Positions 6,354-9,552 of a stretch of 9,552 nt of DNA are shown piece after piece (the first letter of the stretch is position 1; each line of letters begins with the position of its first letter). The stretch is from contig JAJNDL010000024.1 of NCBI GenBank assembly GCA_021156385.1, positions 1 through 9,552 on the forward strand, in the 5' to 3' direction. The notes below the pieces were generated by a model, which had not been told where the DNA came from, ran no database searches, and saw only the letters and a list, made by a program, of their open reading frames with translations. The stretch comes from Moraxellaceae bacterium (GTDB lineage: Bacteria > Pseudomonadota > Gammaproteobacteria > Pseudomonadales > Moraxellaceae). The translations under genes were made by a program, and so were the position numbers.

Positions 6354-7496
6354 TTACGCGGCCACCACGCGGTTGCGGCCGGCCTGCTTGGCCGCGTAGA
6401 GGTTCGCGTCGGCGAGGCGCAGCGTCGTGGCGCCGTCGCCGTCGCAGCCCTGCGCCACGCCGATGCTGAGCGTGACGGTGAAGCGGCGGCCCTCGCAGAC
6501 GAAGACCTCGGCGGCGAGCTGTTCCGCGATGCGGCCCGCCACGGCCTGCGCCGCGGCGAGATCGGTTTCCGGCAGCAGCACCACGAACTCCTCGCCGCCG
6601 TAGCGCGCCGGCACGTCGACCGGAAAGCGCGTGGCGGTCTTCAGCAGCAGCCCGAGCCGCTCCAGCACGAGGTCGCCGGCGCCGTGGCCGTAGCTGTCGT
6701 TGATCTGCTTGAAATGGTCGACGTCGCACATCAGCACGCAGACCGGGTGCTGCGTGCGCACCTGCTTGCGGCACTCCTCCTCGAACAGCCGCATGAAGGT
6801 GGCGCGGTTGAGCAGGCCGGTCAGGGTGTCGAGGCGCGCCAGGTTCTCCAGGGTGCGGTGGCGGCGCTCCATCAGCGCGAAGAGATAGATGACGGTGGCG
6901 ATGAAGAACAGCGAGGTGCTGATGGTGAGCACCTGCATGCTGATGTCCCAGAACAGCGCCAGCTGGCTGCCGGTGAACATCGGCGCCGACAGCAGCGGCG
7001 CGTAGCGCATGACGCCCGTGCGCACCAGCGGCTCCGCCGCGAGCAGCATGAGCACCGCGACCGCGAGGCCGGGCGCCAGCACGCGCAGCGGAAACCAGAT
7101 GCGCGCCAGCACGACGCTGGCGAAGAGCATGACCACGAAGGGCGTGTCGAGGTGGCCGTAGAGCAGCACCATGGCGGCCGAACTCACCAGCAGGAAGGTG
7201 ACGAGGCCGTAGGCCAGCGCCGGCCGTGGCCGCGTCGACAGGAAACGCCGCCAGCAGTAGACGGCGACGCCGGCATACACCAGCACCGCGGCCAGGTTGA
7301 GCACGAGCACCAGGCGCAGCACGTCGCGGTCGAAGAGCGCGGCGGCGCCGGGATGGAAGTAACCGATCAGCCCCATGACGGCGAGCTGCACCGCCACCGG
7401 TTGCGCCACCAGCGCCACGAACAGGCAGCCGGCGACATCGCGGCGGTGGGTGAGCTGGTCCTCGAGCCAGCGCAGCGCGCGGGAGCCGGCCTTCAT
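6354..7496 (-). CDS. Membrane diguanylate cyclase (GGDEF), second gene of a tandem pair
   Basis: The protein has 380 residues. About six hydrophobic helices fill residues 22-208 (roughly 22-46, 59-82, 96-113, 117-134, 137-155, 184-208). A short linker leads to a GGDEF domain at about 215-380. The active-site motif is GGEEF (300-304). Metal and substrate residues D258, N266 and D267 are present in CDVDHFKQINDSYGH, so the domain should make cyclic di-GMP from two GTP. The RxxD inhibitory site is out of register: R290 and D294 give RxxxD, so product inhibition may be weak. ATG at 7496 overlaps the upstream stop as ATGA and has GGGGAAG ahead. The frame stays open upstream to 7691, but only as a shadow of the neighbouring gene. 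The membrane domain resembles a MASE-type sensor, but I cannot name the type or signal. Confidence 0.9.
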   Translation of the reverse strand: MKAGSRALRWLEDQLTHRRDVAGCLFVALVAQPVAVQLAVMGLIGYFHPGAAALFDRDVLRLVLVLNLAAVLVYAGVAVYCWRRFLSTRPRPALAYGLVTFLLVSSAAMVLLYGHLDTPFVVMLFASVVLARIWFPLRVLAPGLAVAVLMLLAAEPLVRTGVMRYAPLLSAPMFTGSQLALFWDISMQVLTISTSLFFIATVIYLFALMERRHRTLENLARLDTLTGLLNRATFMRLFEEECRKQVRTQHPVCVLMCDVDHFKQINDSYGHGAGDLVLERLGLLLKTATRFPVDVPARYGGEEFVVLLPETDLAAAQAVAGRIAEQLAAEVFVCEGRRFTVTLSIGVAQGCDGDGATTLRLADANLYAAKQAGRNRVVAA

Positions 7497-8662
7497 GCCG
7501 CTTCCCCGGCGCCGACGACGCAGTTGCGCCCGGCGGCCTTGGCGGCATACAGGCGCGCATCGGCGGTGCGCAGCAACGCGCCGGCATCGTCCCCGGCAGA
7601 GGTCGCCACGCCCAGGCTCATGGTCACGGCAAAGGGGCGGCCCTGGCTCTCGAACTCGTGCGCGCCGAGCTCCCGGCGCAGGCGTTCGCACACCTTCACC
7701 GCGTCGGCATGGGTGCAGCCGGTGAGCAGCAGCGCGAACTCCTCGCCGCCGAGGCGCGCCGCGACGTCGGCCGGGACGCGCAGGCCGCCGGCCAGCACGC
7801 GGCCGAGGTGGCGTAGCACGTCGTCACCGGCATGGTGGCCGTAGCTGTCGTTGACGCGCTTGAAGTGGTCGGCATCGCAGAGCACGACGCTGAAGGGCGT
7901 GCCGTAGCGCATGGCGCGCTTCTGCTCGGTGTCGAGGCGCTCCATGAAATGGCGGCGGTTGGCGAGGCCGGTCAGGCCGTCCGTGCAGGAGAGCCGCTCC
8001 AGCTCGAGGCGCTGCCGGTCGAAACGCGTGAAGGCCCAGAGGATGAGCGCGCCGCCGATCACGATGCCGACGTAGTACTCCTCGACCCGCAGCCAGGCCC
8101 ACCAGGCGGCCGGCACGCCCTGCACGAAGCTCGCCGGCGGCAGCGCCGGCGCGTAGGGCACCACGCTGGCGTTGATCAGGGCCTGGTAGAGGAGCGCCAC
8201 GGGGATGTTGAAGCCGGCGACGGCGAGCACGACGCGCCAGCCCAGCAGCGCGCAGCCCACCACCGTGGTCGACACGGTCGCCGTCACGGCAAAGGGCGAG
8301 GTGAAGTTGCCGAAGGCCAGGCTGAACAGCAGGTAGCCGAAGCCCTGCACGAATGCCACGGCCAGGGTCAGGCGGGGCAGCGGCGCGTCGTCATGGCGAC
8401 GTCGCCAGAGCAGCGCCAGCAGCACGGCGTCGAGCGTGCAGAGCAGCAGGACCAGCGCCAGCAGGCCGGTCATGACCTCCGGCCGCGTGGCCGCCAGCTG
8501 CGCCGGCGACTGCAGCACCTGCCAGAAATGCCTGCCCAGCAGGGCGAAGAACGGCGCGCAGGCAAGGATGGCGAGAATGGCGCGCCAGGCGGGCGTGAAG
8601 GGAATCGGGGAATACGGGCGCGCTTCGGCGATTGCCACCATGACCTGCCTGTGCTCCTGCAT
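7493..8662 (-). CDS. Membrane diguanylate cyclase (GGDEF), first gene of a tandem pair
   Basis: The protein has 389 residues from ATG at 8662, chosen because GGGAG lies eight bases upstream. ATG at 8677 (five residues longer, with only AGG upstream) is possible. Six hydrophobic segments, in the longer numbering about 32-48, 68-91, 102-122, 127-143, 148-168 and 201-217, precede a GGDEF domain. That domain has CDADHFKRVNDSYGH (D268, N276, D277) and GGEEF (310-314), so catalysis is expected. As in its neighbour, the inhibitory site reads R300xxxD304 instead of RxxD. The two proteins share topology and local identities even in the membrane part (a TSPF/DTPF loop, a YAP.L loop), which points to tandem duplication. 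Its stop overlaps the next start by four bases. It is the first gene of the pair, and I found no clear promoter in the GC-rich upstream region. Confidence 0.9.
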   Translation of the reverse strand: MQEHRQVMVAIAEARPYSPIPFTPAWRAILAILACAPFFALLGRHFWQVLQSPAQLAATRPEVMTGLLALVLLLCTLDAVLLALLWRRRHDDAPLPRLTLAVAFVQGFGYLLFSLAFGNFTSPFAVTATVSTTVVGCALLGWRVVLAVAGFNIPVALLYQALINASVVPYAPALPPASFVQGVPAAWWAWLRVEEYYVGIVIGGALILWAFTRFDRQRLELERLSCTDGLTGLANRRHFMERLDTEQKRAMRYGTPFSVVLCDADHFKRVNDSYGHHAGDDVLRHLGRVLAGGLRVPADVAARLGGEEFALLLTGCTHADAVKVCERLRRELGAHEFESQGRPFAVTMSLGVATSAGDDAGALLRTADARLYAAKAAGRNCVVGAGEAA

Positions 8663-8786
8663 CCAATTCACTCCCATGAAAGCCTAGTCGCCCGCGCCCG
8701 CACAAGGGTTGCCGCGCACGTGCCGGACTGCCTGCGGCGGCTGACGACCGACGGTACCGGCCGCGGTGCGAAAGCCGGACGACGTC

Positions 8787-8805
8787 AGACGCCGCCGTCT
8801 TTTTT
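8787..8805 (+). terminator. Small stem-loop followed by six T
   Basis: AGACG-CCGC-CGTCT forms a 5-base stem with a 4-base loop, followed immediately by T residues (8800-8805). On the plus strand this resembles a short intrinsic terminator. No plus-strand gene ends here, so it could stop antisense or pervasive transcripts or end a small RNA. The stem is short, so chance is possible. Confidence 0.25.
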
Positions 8806-8931
8806 CCACCCGGCGATGCAGCGCACCGCGGCACCGCCGGCCACGGCCACGCGGGCCGCAGTGCCGGCCGCCGCCGCGCCTGCGCCCGGGCTGCGCGCCC
8901 GCGGGCCTTCCCGCCTGCGGGCGGCCGCCGC

Positions 8932-8953
8932 GCAAATGCCGGCCGGCATTTGC
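8932..8953. promoter_or_regulatory. 22-base perfect palindrome, candidate operator
   Basis: The half-site is GCAAATGCCGG, followed directly by its exact reverse complement, with no spacer. Its last four bases overlap the candidate -35 (8950-8955) of the PAS gene, the position of a typical repressor or activator site. It stands out from the surrounding GC block because its arm ends are AT-containing. Confidence 0.5.
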
Positions 8954-8978
8954 CGATTCCGGGGTATGCGACTAAATA
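8950..8978 (+). promoter_or_regulatory. Candidate promoter of the PAS gene
   Basis: TTGCCG (8950-8955) is followed after 17 bases by TAAATA (8973-8978), the only AT-rich patch in this region. The -35 is fair and the -10 is poor to fair. Transcription would start near 8985, giving a leader of about 65 bases before the GTG at 9051. Confidence 0.35.
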
Positions 8979-9050
8979 GGGGAAAGCCGTTGGCCGCCCG
9001 GCTGCAGTCCGGCCACCGCCCCTTTTCCGACGACAGAAGAGCGTCCCGAA

Positions 9051-9552
9051 GTGCCGACCCGCAAGGATGGGATCCCGCCCGCGGTTGCGCGGACCGCCCC
9101 CGGCTCCATGGAAGAGCTGGAGCGCCTTGTAGAGACGCAGTCCGCCGAACTGCGGCGCCTGCGGCATGCCCTGCAGGAGAGCCGCCAGCGCTACGCCGAC
9201 CTCTTCGGCAACATGAGCGAAGGTTTCGCCATCGGCGAGCCCGTCCTGGATGCGAGCGGCCGGCCCGTGGATTTCCGCCTGCTCGACTGCAACGACGCCT
9301 TCACCACGGAAAGCGGTCTCGGCCGCGAAGTCCTCGGCCGGCCGTTGCGCGAGCTGCTGCCGCAGCTGGAGCCGGTCTGGGCGGAACGCTACGGCCGCGT
9401 CGCGCTGACCGGCGAGCCGGCGCGCTTCGAGAGCTACAACGCCGACACCGACCGCACCTACGAGATCTTCAGCTACCGGCCCTCCCCCGGCCGCTTCGCC
9501 GTGCTCTTCCGCGACATCAGCGAACGCGTGCGCATGGAGCAGGCGCTGCGCG
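9051..9552 (+). CDS. PAS-domain signalling protein, 3' end beyond the window
   Basis: The frame is open from a stop at 8973-8975 to the right edge. GTG at 9051 has a moderate GAAGAG about ten bases upstream and is my choice. ATG at 9108 is in frame but has no Shine-Dalgarno. Counting from the GTG, residues 20-50 form a Glu/Arg/Leu-rich coiled coil (ELERLVETQSAELRRLRHAL). A PAS domain follows from about residue 47 to 155, with RYADLFGNMSEGFAIGEPV, the DFRLLDCNDAF strand, and the closing FAVLFRDISERVRMEQAL. That last stretch usually leads through a signalling helix into a further PAS, histidine kinase or GGDEF/EAL domain, which lies outside the window. It is transcribed divergently from two diguanylate cyclases, which makes a cyclic di-GMP or kinase output plausible but unproven. 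Confidence 0.85.
   Translation, partial: MPTRKDGIPPAVARTAPGSMEELERLVETQSAELRRLRHALQESRQRYADLFGNMSEGFAIGEPVLDASGRPVDFRLLDCNDAFTTESGLGREVLGRPLRELLPQLEPVWAERYGRVALTGEPARFESYNADTDRTYEIFSYRPSPGRFAVLFRDISERVRMEQALR

Larger units (their letters stand above)
8663..9050. other. Divergent intergenic region, extremely GC-rich with palindromes
   Basis: These 388 bases separate the GGDEF pair from the PAS gene. Frames that stay open here encode only Arg/Gly/Pro/Ala-rich strings and look like GC artefacts. Contents from left to right: an unremarkable leader for the GGDEF pair (8663-8780), a small stem followed by six T (8787-8805), a nearly pure G+C block at about 8816-8932 with short stems such as GCGGG-CCTT-CCCGC (8901-8914), a 22-base perfect palindrome (8932-8953), and a candidate plus-strand promoter (8950-8978). 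I found no cyclic di-GMP riboswitch (GEMM) core on the minus strand. Confidence 0.5.

Noticed and set aside
6253..7587. Long alternative minus-strand frame through the second GGDEF gene
   Set aside because: It is a shifted-frame shadow rich in Arg, Pro and Ala; the GGDEF motifs lie in the frame ending at 6354.
8663..8960. Cyclic di-GMP riboswitch upstream of the GGDEF pair
   Set aside because: I looked on the minus strand for the conserved GEMM core elements and did not find them; the region is mostly low-complexity G+C.
8391..9167. 258-codon minus-strand frame over the intergenic region
   Set aside because: It overlaps both the GGDEF gene and the PAS gene out of frame and includes the palindrome and G+C block. 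No Shine-Dalgarno and no domain.

Overview
The window is very GC-rich, densely coding bacterial chromosome. Genes are separated by 4-base overlaps or short gaps, and Shine-Dalgarno sequences are good. The mix of genes (PF10118-type 'metal-dependent hydrolase', an EphD-like epoxide hydrolase/SDR fusion, an AraC regulator with an Arabinose_bd-type N-terminus, membrane GGDEF proteins, a PAS sensor) suggests a high-GC proteobacterium. My best guess is a gammaproteobacterium of the Nevskiales/Solimonadaceae kind. That is an impression from gene content, not a computed result. I see no tRNA, rRNA, CRISPR, insertion sequence or phage gene.

Left part (1-5163, all minus strand). A four-gene operon reads leftward from about 5163: an M24-fold protein, a 581-residue alpha/beta-hydrolase + short-chain dehydrogenase fusion, a ferritin-like diiron-type protein of the PF10118 family, and a lipocalin/CrtC-like protein that I recall as DUF6670. 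Beyond it, at 98 and running off the left edge, lies the start of a separate gene. It has its own sigma70-like promoter and a TetR-style operator, and its N-terminus resembles that of the PF10118 protein. Read together, the operon looks like an oxidative pathway for a lipid or isoprenoid: a diiron enzyme that could oxygenate, a hydrolase domain with epoxide-hydrolase residues, and a dehydrogenase domain fused to it. The substrate is unknown.

Middle (5164-6317). An AraC-family regulator is transcribed divergently from the operon across a 122-base control region. That region carries an 18-base dyad, TGACATT-N4-AATGACA. A near-identical dyad, TGACATT-N4-AATGTTA, sits past the other end of the operon at 282-299. 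The two may be one regulator's binding sites bracketing the locus.

Right part (6354-9552). Two six-helix membrane GGDEF proteins (probable diguanylate cyclases) overlap by ATGA on the minus strand and look like an old tandem duplication. Both keep GGEEF, and both have an inhibitory-site motif shifted to RxxxD. A 388-base gene-free stretch follows. It contains a 22-base perfect palindrome overlapping a candidate -35 element, and then a plus-strand PAS-domain signalling gene that runs off the right edge.
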